Part shown: positions 9,334-17,283 of the stretch, one piece after another | How the letters are laid out: the number at the start of each line of letters is the position of its first letter | How positions within the stretch are numbered: position 1 is the first letter of the stretch | NCBI RefSeq assembly: GCF_900537175.1 | Contig: NZ_LS999834.1 | Span: 561,406-625,405, forward strand | DNA length: 64,000 bases | Source of the DNA: Lentilitoribacter sp. Alg239-R112 | GTDB taxonomy: Bacteria; Pseudomonadota; Alphaproteobacteria; Rhizobiales; Rhizobiaceae | Direction of reading: 5' to 3' | The notes under the pieces: model-generated | What the model was told of the DNA's origin: nothing | What the model saw: only the letters and a program-made list of their open reading frames with translations | The model's database searches: none | Made by a program: the position numbers and the translations under genes

Positions 9334-10254
9334 TTAAGCAGCTGCTACGGCAACCTTTGCAGGGCGTTTCATCTCGGCATTTAACAGGTAGGATGATGCT
9401 GCGATAATGATTAACGACCCAAGCCACATGCTACCGACGGGAAGAAAACCGAAAACAAGCCACCCCAAAAGAACATTCATTGGAAGCTTGAGGTGATCGA
9501 AAGGCTGCAGATATGCTGCATCAGCCACCGTGTAGGCTTTCGCCAATGCATATTGGGCAAGTGCGGTGAGTATACCAGCCACTACTACCATCCAGATCGC
9601 CGTTGGTTCTGAAATTACAAATCCACTCTCAAAAGCAAGAATTGCATTAATAGGTGTCAGCAGAACCAACAGATAAAATGTCAACGTTTGTGGTTTTTCA
9701 ACCCAGGCCAAACGTTTGGTTGTTAAGCTGGACATCGCCCAGAAGAATGATGCAGCCAGAGGGTATAATGTTTCAATGCCAAATTCATCGGACCAGGGTG
9801 ACAAAATAATCATACCACCCAAAAAGCCAAAACCAACAGCTAACCAGCGCTCTAATCCCACTTTCTCCCTTAAAACCATGTGAGCGCCAGCAGTTACAAA
9901 AAAGGGTGCTGTCATAATTAATGCGATGGCCTGCCATATCGGGACATAAGACAATCCGACGACCCAAAGCTGTACGCCCACGGCTGCAAAAAACACGCGC
10001 AGTATGTGTAGTGGCAGATTTGAAGTTTTTGCCGCGGCTAACTTTCGCAGAATCCAAGGCAGGCTAAATAAAAGTGCTATCAAATACTGCCAAAAAACAA
10101 CAGATGCTGATACCTGCCCGAATTGCATGGTCAGAGATTGAAGAAGTGTATTGATAACTGCAAAAATTAGTCCTGCAATCACCATCAAAACGGCGCCGAG
10201 AAGCGCTGCATTTGTATTCAAAACTTTAATATATTGAGTTATTTTTTGAGTCAT
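9334..10254 (-). CDS. ribN: EamA/DMT-family transporter under an FMN riboswitch, probable riboflavin importer RibN
   Basis: An integral membrane protein of 306 residues with ten predicted helices in two EamA repeats (about residues 17-150 and 165-290). The family covers many substrates, so sequence alone does not settle the function. The strong clue is the FMN riboswitch at 10341-10482 on the same strand, directly upstream. In Rhizobium and relatives, an FMN-riboswitch-controlled EamA protein is the riboflavin importer RibN. The ATG at 10254 has AAAGGA about 9 bases upstream. It is convergent with rpsA. The family assignment is firm; the substrate is inferred from the regulator. Confidence 0.85.
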   Translation of the reverse strand: MTQKITQYIKVLNTNAALLGAVLMVIAGLIFAVINTLLQSLTMQFGQVSASVVFWQYLIALLFSLPWILRKLAAAKTSNLPLHILRVFFAAVGVQLWVVGLSYVPIWQAIALIMTAPFFVTAGAHMVLREKVGLERWLAVGFGFLGGMIILSPWSDEFGIETLYPLAASFFWAMSSLTTKRLAWVEKPQTLTFYLLVLLTPINAILAFESGFVISEPTAIWMVVVAGILTALAQYALAKAYTVADAAYLQPFDHLKLPMNVLLGWLVFGFLPVGSMWLGSLIIIAASSYLLNAEMKRPAKVAVAAA

Positions 10255-10295
10255 GGCGTTTTCCTTTCATCTTTCGCACAAGACTCAAGGCAAAC

Positions 10296-10340
10296 AAAAA
10301 ATGGACACACTCCTGCAGTACAGAAATGTATTCATTTTTT
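10296..10340 (-). terminator. Possible attenuator hairpin of the FMN riboswitch
   Basis: On the minus strand, AAAAAATG (10333-10340) can pair with CATTTTTT (10296-10303), with weaker inner pairs ACA/TGT and CTG/CAG. The T run is part of the 3' arm. It lies between the aptamer and the ribN start, where an expression platform is expected. The stem is mostly A-T, so the call is tentative. Confidence 0.4.
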
Positions 10341-10482
10341 ACTCTCTTTCATCCGGACTATGACCGTCGGCTTTGGAATCTCACCAAATCTGCTGACCTT
10401 TCCGCTTACAACGGAAAGCGCTCGCGGGCTTTCATAAAATAATGATTACCGCCGGTGGGGAATTTCACCCCGCCCTGAGAAC
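10341..10482 (-). promoter_or_regulatory. FMN riboswitch (RFN element)
   Basis: The minus strand contains the conserved RFN blocks in order: TTCTCAGGGCGGGGTGAAAT, CCCCACCGGCGGTAAT, AGCCCGCGAGCG, a variable GGAAAGGTCAGCAGA arm, TGGTGAGATTCCA, GCCGACGGTCATAGTC and CCGGATGAAAGAGAGT. The pairing of the first and last blocks closes the aptamer. It is followed on the same strand by the EamA transporter gene. When FMN is plentiful the element should switch that gene off. Confidence 0.96.
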
Positions 10483-10603
10483 AGAAAGAAATAACCATAG
10501 TACGGCTTAATACTCAAGAATATTTTTCTAATAGGAGCTATATACCTTAGAATAGACAATGGTAAATTTTCGACATAGAATTTTTGTAGGAGAATATGGC
10601 CCC

Positions 10604-11005
10604 ATGAAAATAGAAAAAAGCTACAATTTACCTTTCCCTCGCAAACAAGTTTATGCAGCGTGGATATCTTCTGAAACAGTGATCCCTCCTGCTACGAGTA
10701 TGGATATCGATACTAGAGTTGGCGGCCACTACAAGCTCTTCATGAACACTCCCGAATTCGATGCAAAATGCGAAGGTCGGTTTTTCGAAATCATTGAAGA
10801 CGAATTTTTACATTATAGTTGGGAATGGAATGGTGACGGTGAGATATCGGACATAAGAGTGAGATTTAGCGACCATGAAAAGGGTGCAACTGTCGAATTG
10901 ACCCATAAGAATTTTACGAAACAAGACAGCCGGGACATGCATGACACGGGCTGGGACAGTTATATTGATGGATTGCGTCATTTCATGCAAAAATCCACCA
11001 GTTAA
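10604..11005 (+). CDS. SRPBCC/AHSA1-family protein
   Basis: A 133-residue protein of the START-like SRPBCC superfamily, subfamily AHSA1 (Aha1 C-terminal-like). Features are the N-terminal FPRKQVYAAWIS segment (residues about 9-20), a central beta-sheet with GGHYKLFM and GRFFEIIEDEFLHYSWEW, and the C-terminal helix GWDSYIDGLRHF. Such proteins form a hydrophobic pocket for small ligands, and the ligand here is unknown. The start at 10604 is chosen because TAGGAGA lies about 10 bases upstream; an ATG 15 codons earlier lacks this. It is divergent from the FMN-riboswitch unit and stands alone. Confidence 0.8.
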   Translation: MKIEKSYNLPFPRKQVYAAWISSETVIPPATSMDIDTRVGGHYKLFMNTPEFDAKCEGRFFEIIEDEFLHYSWEWNGDGEISDIRVRFSDHEKGATVELTHKNFTKQDSRDMHDTGWDSYIDGLRHFMQKSTS

Positions 11006-11050
11006 TTTTGGCCTTCTGCACTCTGTACCGGTTAGATTTAATCTGAACCG

Positions 11051-11674
11051 TTAGCTATGTGAAAAAATATCAGTATCTTCCCAGCCCATCAGATCCAGCT
11101 TTGCGCGAGTTGGCAGAAATTCAAAGCAAGCCTCAGCGTAACTCTCACGATCTTCGCGTTTTAAATTCACAACCATCTTATCTCTGAGCTGATGAAGATA
11201 AAGAACGTCTGATGCAGCATAAGCAAGTTGCGCATCGGTCAAAGTTTCTGCGGCCCAATCTGAGGATTGTTGTTGTTTGGACAGGTCCACGCTGAGCAGT
11301 TCACGACACACATCTTTAAGCCCGTGACGATCGGTATATGTACGTGTTAATTTTGAACCAATCTTGGTGCAAAATACAGGAGCACTGGTAACACCAAATG
11401 TATAATACAGAACAGCAATATCAAACCGGCCATAATGAAAGAGTTTTGTTTTACTCGGGTCTTCCAGTAAGGCACAAAGATTTGGAGCCTCTTTCTGCCC
11501 CTTACCAATTTGAATGACATCTGCGGATCCATCACCGGGTGAAAGTTGCACGACACAAAGGCGATCACGACGAGGGATCAAACCAAGTGTTTCAGAATCA
11601 ACAGCAATATCACCTGTATAAAGCGCCGCGGCCGCCTTTGAGATATCGCCCTTATGCAACCGAATTTCAGCCAT
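11051..11674 (-). CDS. nrnC: NrnC-type oligoribonuclease (RNase D-like DEDDy exonuclease)
   Basis: A 3'-5' exonuclease that finishes RNA decay by degrading very short oligoribonucleotides, including pGpG, in alphaproteobacteria that lack Orn. The DEDDy residues are seen in AVDSETLGL, HYGRFDIAVL and YAASDVLYLHQL. The segments TKIGSKLTRTYTDRHGLK and KQQQSSDWAAETL match the Bartonella and Caulobacter NrnC closely, as does the length of 207 aa. The start at 11674 has AAAGGA upstream; an ATG seven codons earlier is in frame but unlikely. The gene diverges from the thiamin operon. Confidence 0.93.
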   Translation of the reverse strand: MAEIRLHKGDISKAAAALYTGDIAVDSETLGLIPRRDRLCVVQLSPGDGSADVIQIGKGQKEAPNLCALLEDPSKTKLFHYGRFDIAVLYYTFGVTSAPVFCTKIGSKLTRTYTDRHGLKDVCRELLSVDLSKQQQSSDWAAETLTDAQLAYAASDVLYLHQLRDKMVVNLKREDRESYAEACFEFLPTRAKLDLMGWEDTDIFSHS

Positions 11675-11748
11675 ATTCAAATCCTTTAGAATCACTTTTA
11701 TATAATCGCTGGTCCAACCTTAAATCAGAACTGGTTCGCTTTGAACCG

Positions 11749-11777
11749 TTGCAATTGTGTTTAACTTGGGCTATCCA
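11749..11777 (+). promoter_or_regulatory. Probable promoter of the thiamin operon
   Basis: A -35-like TTGCAA (11749-11754) and a -10-like TATCCA (11772-11777) are 17 bases apart. The predicted transcription start near 11784 is immediately before the first helix of the TPP aptamer at 11787, which is where a riboswitch transcript would be expected to begin. Confidence 0.5.
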
Positions 11778-11786
11778 AACAAACGA

Positions 11787-11873
11787 ACCGTTGGGGTGCC
11801 AAGTTTTCTTGGCTGAGAGGCTAATCGCTAACCCATCGAACCTGATCCGGGCAATTCCGGCGGAGGGAACGGT
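11787..11873 (+). promoter_or_regulatory. TPP riboswitch (thi box)
   Basis: Conserved thi-box segments are present in order: GGGGTGCC, GGCTGAGA, ACCC, GAACCTGATCCGGG and CCGGCGGAGGGA. Closing helix P1 is ACCGTT (11787-11792) with AACGGT (11868-11873). It lies about 70 bases before the thiD start. Thiamin pyrophosphate binding should lower expression of the whole operon. Confidence 0.96.
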
Positions 11874-11889
11874 AGTTGCTTTTCTAAGC

Positions 11890-11938
11890 CACCTCTTTTC
11901 ACCGCCAGTTTTCCTTGGATCATATAGACGAAGAGGTG
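11890..11938 (+). promoter_or_regulatory. Shine-Dalgarno-sequestering stem of the TPP riboswitch
   Basis: CACCTCTT (11890-11897) is perfectly complementary to AAGAGGTG (11931-11938), which is the ribosome binding site of thiD (GTG start at 11943). The 8-bp stem would hide the site from ribosomes. This fits translational control, as is common for proteobacterial TPP riboswitches; the competing anti-sequestering pairing is not worked out. Confidence 0.75.
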
Positions 11939-11942
11939 AACT

Positions 11943-12752
11943 GTGACTGCTATTGCAATGACGATTGCCGGTTCCGACAGCGGCGGCGGAGCGGGTATTC
12001 AGGCTGACTTAAAAACATTTTCTGCTCAAGGTGTTTATGGCGCTAGCGTGGTCACCGCAATTACGGCACAAAATACAAAAGCCGTGACAGCAGTTGAAGA
12101 TATATCTCCGACAATGGTCAGCGCTCAAATTCACACCGTGCTAGATGATCTGGATGTTGATGCAGTTAAAATCGGCATGTTGTCATCGCCTGATATTATT
12201 CATGCGGTCGCAAACTCACTAAAGGGCTCAAATATCCCCATTGTGCTCGATCCTGTGATGGTCGCTAAATCCGGAGATGCTTTACTACGTGATGAAGCGG
12301 TCTCAGCTCTCATTGAAGAGCTTTTACCACTTGCAACATTGCTCACACCGAACCTTCCGGAAGCTGCTCGATTGTTAGAAACTGTGCAAGCTGAAAATCC
12401 GATGGAAATGGCTTTCCAGGGTTCTGACCTCATGCAATTTGGCCCCAAAGCTGTTTTAATGAAAGGCGGACATGGGGATGAAGACATCTGTACCGACCTG
12501 CTGATCGGTGTTAGCGCTGAACCCATCTCATTTGATGCCCAGCGTATCGACACCCAAAATACGCACGGCACCGGCTGCACATTATCGTCGGCAATTGCAG
12601 CGGGCCTTGCATTAGGATTAGAGCTTGAAGATGCAGTTGGCCGCGCACATCGCTATCTTCAAGGTGCTATTCGTGAAGCTAACCAATTGAGTATCGGTTC
12701 TGGCCATGGACCTGTGCACCACTTTCATAATGTCTGGAATCTTGATGATTGA
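11943..12752 (+). CDS. thiD: Hydroxymethylpyrimidine/phosphomethylpyrimidine kinase
   Basis: Phosphorylates HMP and then HMP-P to HMP-PP, the pyrimidine half of thiamin. The ribokinase-like fold is shown by TIAGSDSGGGAGIQADLKTF near the N-terminus, DPVMVAKSGD in the middle and the anion-hole motif THGTGCTLSSAIAAGLA near residue 200. The start is GTG at 11943, with AGAGGTG just upstream and conserved sequence from residue 2. It is the first gene after the TPP riboswitch, and its last 8 bases overlap thiO. In an operon without thiC, its likely substrate is salvaged HMP. Confidence 0.95.
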   Translation: MTAIAMTIAGSDSGGGAGIQADLKTFSAQGVYGASVVTAITAQNTKAVTAVEDISPTMVSAQIHTVLDDLDVDAVKIGMLSSPDIIHAVANSLKGSNIPIVLDPVMVAKSGDALLRDEAVSALIEELLPLATLLTPNLPEAARLLETVQAENPMEMAFQGSDLMQFGPKAVLMKGGHGDEDICTDLLIGVSAEPISFDAQRIDTQNTHGTGCTLSSAIAAGLALGLELEDAVGRAHRYLQGAIREANQLSIGSGHGPVHHFHNVWNLDD

Positions 12753-13752
12753 TGTTACAATCAAAGGTGCAGGTGTTCTCGGTCTTTGTGTTGCCACAGA
12801 GATTATATCTCGTGGCGGCAATGTCACTATGATTGATCCCAACGGTGCGCCTGGACCCCATACATGTTCATGGTGGGCTGGAGGCATGCTTGCACCATTT
12901 TGCGAAGGTGAAAGCGCAGAAGAACCCGTCGTTCGCCTTGGTCAAAAAGCAGCTGAATGGTGGGAAAAGCATGGCGCAGATATCACCCATAACGGCTCAC
13001 TTGTTGTCGCTCAGGGCCGAGACATTAAAGAACTTAACCGCTTCGGACGAAAAACAACTGCCTTTAAGGAAATTGATGCAGATACGATTTCTGAACTTGA
13101 GCCAGATCTCGCCGGGCGATATCGCAAAGCGTTATACTTTAAAGATGAAGCTCACCTTGCTCCACGGAGTGCGTTGACAGTACTACACGACGGCCTGGTA
13201 AACGCCGGAGTTCAAATACAGACTGAAGCTGCAACTGATAACAATTCAATGGTAATTGATTGCACCGGGCTTGCAGCCCAAAGCAGTCTTAAAGACCTTC
13301 GTGGTGTTAAGGGCGAGATGTTGATCCTACATTGCCCTGAACTTGATCTGAAACGTCCAATACGTCTTCTTCATCCTCGTATTCCACTTTATATTGTGCC
13401 ACGTGGCGATGGGGTTTACATGCTCGGCGCAACTATGATCGAGACGGGTGAACGTACACGTATCACTGCTCGATCCATGCTTGAAATGCTAACCGCAGCC
13501 TATGCTCTTCACCCAAGTTTTGGTGAAGCTGAAATTTTGGAAATCGGCGTTGATGCACGACCTGCATTTCCAGACAATTTGCCGAAGATTAGAAAGATCA
13601 ACGATGTGATCTATGCCAATGGCCTTTACCGCCACGGCTATCTTTTAGCGCCAAGCGTTGCAGGCCAAATTGCTGAATATCTTTTTGATGGCAAAAAACC
13701 AGAATTCTCTGACAATGTAAGAAACGAGGCGAAAAATGAACATTTTGCTTAA
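12745..13752 (+). CDS. thiO: Glycine oxidase ThiO (FAD-dependent)
   Basis: Oxidises glycine to dehydroglycine (iminoacetate), a building block of the thiazole ring. It is an FAD-dependent DAO-family protein. The N-terminal dinucleotide fold reads GAGVLGLCVATEI, followed by WWAGGMLAPFCEGE, with the conserved C-terminal segment NGLYRHGYLLAPSVA that closes the FAD site. I start it at ATG 12745, overlapping thiD by 8 bases, because the Rossmann strand begins at once; upstream in-frame ATGs lie inside thiD. Length 335 aa is normal. It overlaps thiS at the 3' end. Confidence 0.93.
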   Translation: MIDVTIKGAGVLGLCVATEIISRGGNVTMIDPNGAPGPHTCSWWAGGMLAPFCEGESAEEPVVRLGQKAAEWWEKHGADITHNGSLVVAQGRDIKELNRFGRKTTAFKEIDADTISELEPDLAGRYRKALYFKDEAHLAPRSALTVLHDGLVNAGVQIQTEAATDNNSMVIDCTGLAAQSSLKDLRGVKGEMLILHCPELDLKRPIRLLHPRIPLYIVPRGDGVYMLGATMIETGERTRITARSMLEMLTAAYALHPSFGEAEILEIGVDARPAFPDNLPKIRKINDVIYANGLYRHGYLLAPSVAGQIAEYLFDGKKPEFSDNVRNEAKNEHFA

Positions 13753-13933
13753 CGGTGAGAAGAAGATTGTCTCATCGCCTAATCTGACGGAAGCATTACA
13801 CGAGTTGGGCTATGGTGATGCAAAAATCGCAACTGCACTGAATGAAGAATTCATCCCAGAAAACAAACGTCGTGACATTGTGCTTGATGCAGGTGATCGC
13901 CTTGAAGTTCTTGCGCCAATGCAAGGTGGGTAA
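13736..13933 (+). CDS. thiS: Sulfur carrier protein ThiS
   Basis: A 65-residue ubiquitin-fold protein that carries sulfur as a C-terminal thiocarboxylate for thiazole synthesis. It begins [10 protein letters not shown] and ends in the required Gly-Gly (MQGG), the residue adenylated by ThiF and then thiolated. The segment [17 protein letters not shown] is typical. The ATG at 13736 lies inside the last codons of thiO, and the stop is one base before the thiG start. All three are translationally coupled. Confidence 0.95.
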   Translation: MNILLNGEKKIVSSPNLTEALHELGYGDAKIATALNEEFIPENKRRDIVLDAGDRLEVLAPMQGG

Positions 13934-13934
13934 G

Positions 13935-14705
13935 TTGAAAACATTTTACGGCATAGAGCTTAAAAACCCATTGATGCTTGGCACGGCACAATATCCCTCG
14001 CCTACCATATTAGCAGATGCGTTCAAACGATCCGGCGCGGGTGTTGCCACTGTCTCCCTACGCCGCGAAAGTGGTGCTGACCGCGCAGGCCAAAATTTTT
14101 GGCAACTGATCAAAGAACTCGATGTTCCCATACTGCCAAATACTGCTGGATGCTACACGGTCAAGGAAGCTGTCACCACTGCACATATGGCACGCGAAAT
14201 CTTTGACACTAAATGGATTAAGTTAGAGGTTATCGGCCATACGGACACGCTCCAACCAGACGTTTATGCACTTGTGGAAGCGGCTCAAATTCTGACCGAA
14301 GATGGGTTTGAGGTTTTCCCTTACACCACCGAAGATATGGTCGTCGCAGAACGCCTACTTGACGCGGGGTGCGAAGTTCTCATGCCGTGGGGTGCACCGA
14401 TTGGCTCAGGTCTTGGGCTAAATAACGAACATGGGCTCCGCATGTTGCGCGCGCATTTTCCCGACGTGCCTTTGGTGGTGGATGCGGGCATTGGCTTACC
14501 TTCGCAGGCGGCTCGCGCAATGGAGCTGGGGTATGACGCGATATTGCTCAACACAGCTGTTGCAAAAGCCGGCGACCCTGCACTAATGGCCAAAGCATTT
14601 TCAGACGCGATTTTGGCAGGCAAAGCAGCATTCGATGCAGACCCAATGGAGCCACGCGATATGGCCGAACCCTCAACTCCTGTAATCGGAAAGGCCTTTT
14701 TATGA
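13935..14705 (+). CDS. thiG: Thiazole synthase
   Basis: TIM-barrel enzyme that builds the thiazole phosphate from DXP, ThiS thiocarboxylate and dehydroglycine. The Schiff-base lysine lies in [10 protein letters not shown]; other marks are [11 protein letters not shown] near the N-terminus, [22 protein letters not shown] and [11 protein letters not shown]. The best start is TTG at 13935, one base after the thiS stop, with AAGGTGG 6-8 bases upstream; a GTG at 13926 is an alternative. Either way the protein is about 256-259 aa, the usual size. Its stop overlaps the thiE ATG (ATGA). Confidence 0.95.
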   Translation: MKTFYGIELKNPLMLGTAQYPSPTILADAFKRSGAGVATVSLRRESGADRAGQNFWQLIKELDVPILPNTAGCYTVKEAVTTAHMAREIFDTKWIKLEVIGHTDTLQPDVYALVEAAQILTEDGFEVFPYTTEDMVVAERLLDAGCEVLMPWGAPIGSGLGLNNEHGLRMLRAHFPDVPLVVDAGIGLPSQAARAMELGYDAILLNTAVAKAGDPALMAKAFSDAILAGKAAFDADPMEPRDMAEPSTPVIGKAFL

Positions 14706-15316
14706 ATGCGCCAAAAATCGAAAAACTGGACCGTTTTTACCCTATATTTGATTCCACTGAATGGTTGGAACGGCTACTACCGCTCGGCATTAAACTTACG
14801 CAGCTTCGCATCAAAGATAGATCAGAAGCTGAAGTACGCGCTGAAATCATCAAGGGCAAAGCGCTATGCGATAAGTACGGCTGCACATTAATTATCAATG
14901 ATTATTGGCAAATGGCAATCGAAGAAGAATGCGATTTCATCCATCTTGGGCAGGAAGATTTAGATGATGCGGATATCAAGGCCATCCGAGCCAAAGGTAT
15001 CCGCCTCGGACTATCGACACATGATAATGACGAGCTTGAGCGCGCTTTGTCATTTGATCCTGAATATCTCGCACTTGGCCCCGTCTACCCGACCATCTTA
15101 AAAAAGATGAAATGGACTGAACAAGGCTTGGATAGAGTAACAGAATGGAAAAAACTTGTTGGCGATGTGCCGCTTGTTGCCATCGGCGGCATGAGTGTTG
15201 AACGTGCACAAGGAGCATATGATGCTGGGGCAAATATTGTTTCTGCCGTTACTGACATTACGTTGAACTCAGACCCCGAAGCCCGCATTAAACAATGGTT
15301 GGACATCAGTCGATGA
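14702..15316 (+). CDS. thiE: Thiamine-phosphate synthase
   Basis: Joins HMP-PP and thiazole phosphate to thiamin phosphate. The TIM-barrel motifs are in order: [43 protein letters not shown] and PLVAIGGMS. These include the pyrophosphate and Mg-binding residues typical of ThiE. Length 204 aa is normal. It overlaps thiG by 4 bases at the start and thiF by 4 bases at the end (ATGA in both cases), so it sits inside a coupled cassette. Confidence 0.95.
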   Translation: MNAPKIEKLDRFYPIFDSTEWLERLLPLGIKLTQLRIKDRSEAEVRAEIIKGKALCDKYGCTLIINDYWQMAIEEECDFIHLGQEDLDDADIKAIRAKGIRLGLSTHDNDELERALSFDPEYLALGPVYPTILKKMKWTEQGLDRVTEWKKLVGDVPLVAIGGMSVERAQGAYDAGANIVSAVTDITLNSDPEARIKQWLDISR

Positions 15317-16293
15317 GCAGCGCGACAGACAGATATGCCCGCCAGATCATTCTTCCAGAAGTCGGCGCGAACGGCCAGCAGAAATTGCAAGATGCACACA
15401 TACTTGTGGTTGGCGCAGGGGGCTTGGGTGTACCTGTTTTGCAATATCTTGCGGGTGCTGGTGTTGGCAAAATTACCATTGTTGACCCTGATGTCGTTTC
15501 GCTCTCCAATCTTCATCGTCAAACGCTTTATGGGGAAAAATATATTGATCAACCGAAGGCAGCTGTCGCGGCAAAAATTTTAAGCGACCTGAACTCTGAG
15601 ATCGAGATTACCTCCGTTGTCTCACCGCTTGACCCAAGTAATATAACTACTCTCTCACACGGAACAACAATCTTACTTGATTGTGCGGATAGTTTTGCTG
15701 TGAGCTACATTATGTCAGATCATTGTTTGGCAAATAATATTCCGTTTTTTTCTGCCTCAGCTCTTGCCTTGTCAGGTTATGTTGGAGGGTTTTGTGCAGG
15801 TGCACCTTCTCTTCGTGCGCTATTCCCATCATTACCTAATCAAGCAGGGAATTGCGCAACGGCGGGTGTACTTGGTCCCATTGTTGGTACAATAGGTGGC
15901 TTACAAGCGCAGATGGCACTATCGTGCATTCTTGAACTTGATCCATCACCATTGGGGCAACTTGTACGTTTTGATGCAACGTCTTTTCGCTTCTCAAGCT
16001 TTCGCTTCGACGAAGCTGAAGAACCATCGTTCCCTATTCTCAAATTCATAGCGCCAGCTGACTTGTGTCACAGTGACCATATCATCGAACTCCGTGGCGA
16101 AGATGAGGTCGAGATACCAATCACTGAACATGCAGCACGCATCGATGTTGAAGACTATAACCCTGCAAACACCATGCCAAACAAAAACCAACGCGCCGTC
16201 TTTGTTTGTCGCAGTGGGTTACGTGCCCACCGCGCGGCCATAAAACTTCAAGAAAAATGGAACGGCGACATAGTTCTCGTCGCCACAGGATAA
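15313..16293 (+). CDS. thiF: ThiF/MoeB-family adenylyltransferase with C-terminal rhodanese segment
   Basis: E1-like enzyme expected to adenylate the ThiS C-terminus. Visible are RYARQIILPEVG at the N-terminus, the nucleotide motif VVGAGGLGVPVLQYLAGAG, DPDVVSLSNLHRQ and the GNCATAGVLGPIVGTIGG region. The last 40 residues look like the end of a rhodanese domain with active-site-like CRSGLRA, fitting a sulfur-transfer role. Oddly, both CxxC zinc motifs of ThiF/MoeB are missing: the usual PCYRCLF reads PSLRALF. The start is ATG 15313, overlapping thiE by 4 bases; an in-frame upstream ATG has no ribosome site. MoeB function remains possible but the context favours thiamin. Confidence 0.88.
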   Translation: MSSATDRYARQIILPEVGANGQQKLQDAHILVVGAGGLGVPVLQYLAGAGVGKITIVDPDVVSLSNLHRQTLYGEKYIDQPKAAVAAKILSDLNSEIEITSVVSPLDPSNITTLSHGTTILLDCADSFAVSYIMSDHCLANNIPFFSASALALSGYVGGFCAGAPSLRALFPSLPNQAGNCATAGVLGPIVGTIGGLQAQMALSCILELDPSPLGQLVRFDATSFRFSSFRFDEAEEPSFPILKFIAPADLCHSDHIIELRGEDEVEIPITEHAARIDVEDYNPANTMPNKNQRAVFVCRSGLRAHRAAIKLQEKWNGDIVLVATG

Positions 16294-16318
16294 TTTGATC
16301 AAGAAAGGATCATATATA

Positions 16319-17278
16319 ATGCGTAAAGCATCTCTATTAATTGCGGGCGCTTTTGCCCTTGCCTCAACACTGCCTGCAACTGCAGCAGATAAAATGACAT
16401 TATTATTGGATTGGTTTGTAAATCCTGACCATGGCCCTGTGATTGTTGCGCAGGAGAAAGGCTACTTTAAAGATGAAGGCCTTGATGTCGAGATCATTGC
16501 ACCAGCCGACCCATCAGACCCACCGAAACTGGTTGCAGCTGGAAAGGCAGAACTTGCCATTTCCTATCAACCACAGCTACACCTACAAATCCATGAAGGC
16601 TTACCACTTGTCCGCGTTGGTACGCTTGTAGCGACGCCATTAAACTGTCTGCTTGTCTTGAAAGACGGCCCAATCAAAGAAATCTCTGATCTCAAAGGTA
16701 AGAAAATTGGTTTCTCGGTTTCTGGCGTTGAAGAAGCAGTCTTAGGTTCAATTCTTGGTAATCACGGCGTTGAAATGTCTGACATTGAACTTGTGAATGT
16801 AAATTGGTCACTGTCTCCTTCGTTAATGTCAAAGCAAGTTGATGCTGTTATCGGTGCGTATCGCAACTTCGAACTCAACCAGATGGAAATTGAAGGCGTT
16901 GAAGGCAAATGTTTCTTTGTTGAAGAGGAAGGTTTGCCAACTTATGATGAACTTATCTATGTTGCCAATCCCGACACAATGGATAAAGACATGATTGCCC
17001 GTTTTCTTAAAGCAACGGAAAAAGCAACACAGTTTATCGTCAACCACCCTGATGAAAGCTGGGAGATTTTCTCAGGCACATCAACTGAACTTCAAGACGA
17101 GTTAAATGCAAAGGCATGGGTTGATACAATGCCACGCTTTGCCCTTCGCCCAATGGCATTTGATGCAGCTCGCTATGCGGCTTTTGAAACATTTCTTCAT
17201 GAGAAAGAACTTATTCCATCCGTCAATTCGGTTTCAAAAATTGCAATCGATATCTCAGCTCAAACACCAGCTGAGTAA
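16319..17278 (+). CDS. thiY: HMP ABC transporter, periplasmic substrate-binding protein
   Basis: NMT1/THI5-like solute-binding protein, expected to capture a thiamin pyrimidine precursor in the periplasm. A signal peptide covers about residues 1-23 (MRKASLLIAGAFA then TLPATAA). Mature motifs include LLLDWFVNPDHGPV, VAQEKGYFKDEGLDVEI and GKKIGFSVSG. AGAAAGGATC precedes the ATG at 16319. It is followed by tenA, thiZ and thiX, forming a ThiXYZ-type importer plus processing enzyme, all under the TPP riboswitch. In Bacillus, ThiXYZ imports formylaminopyrimidine-type breakdown products, so the exact ligand may be a derivative rather than HMP itself. Confidence 0.9.
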   Translation: MRKASLLIAGAFALASTLPATAADKMTLLLDWFVNPDHGPVIVAQEKGYFKDEGLDVEIIAPADPSDPPKLVAAGKAELAISYQPQLHLQIHEGLPLVRVGTLVATPLNCLLVLKDGPIKEISDLKGKKIGFSVSGVEEAVLGSILGNHGVEMSDIELVNVNWSLSPSLMSKQVDAVIGAYRNFELNQMEIEGVEGKCFFVEEEGLPTYDELIYVANPDTMDKDMIARFLKATEKATQFIVNHPDESWEIFSGTSTELQDELNAKAWVDTMPRFALRPMAFDAARYAAFETFLHEKELIPSVNSVSKIAIDISAQTPAE

Positions 17279-17283
17279 TTCAT

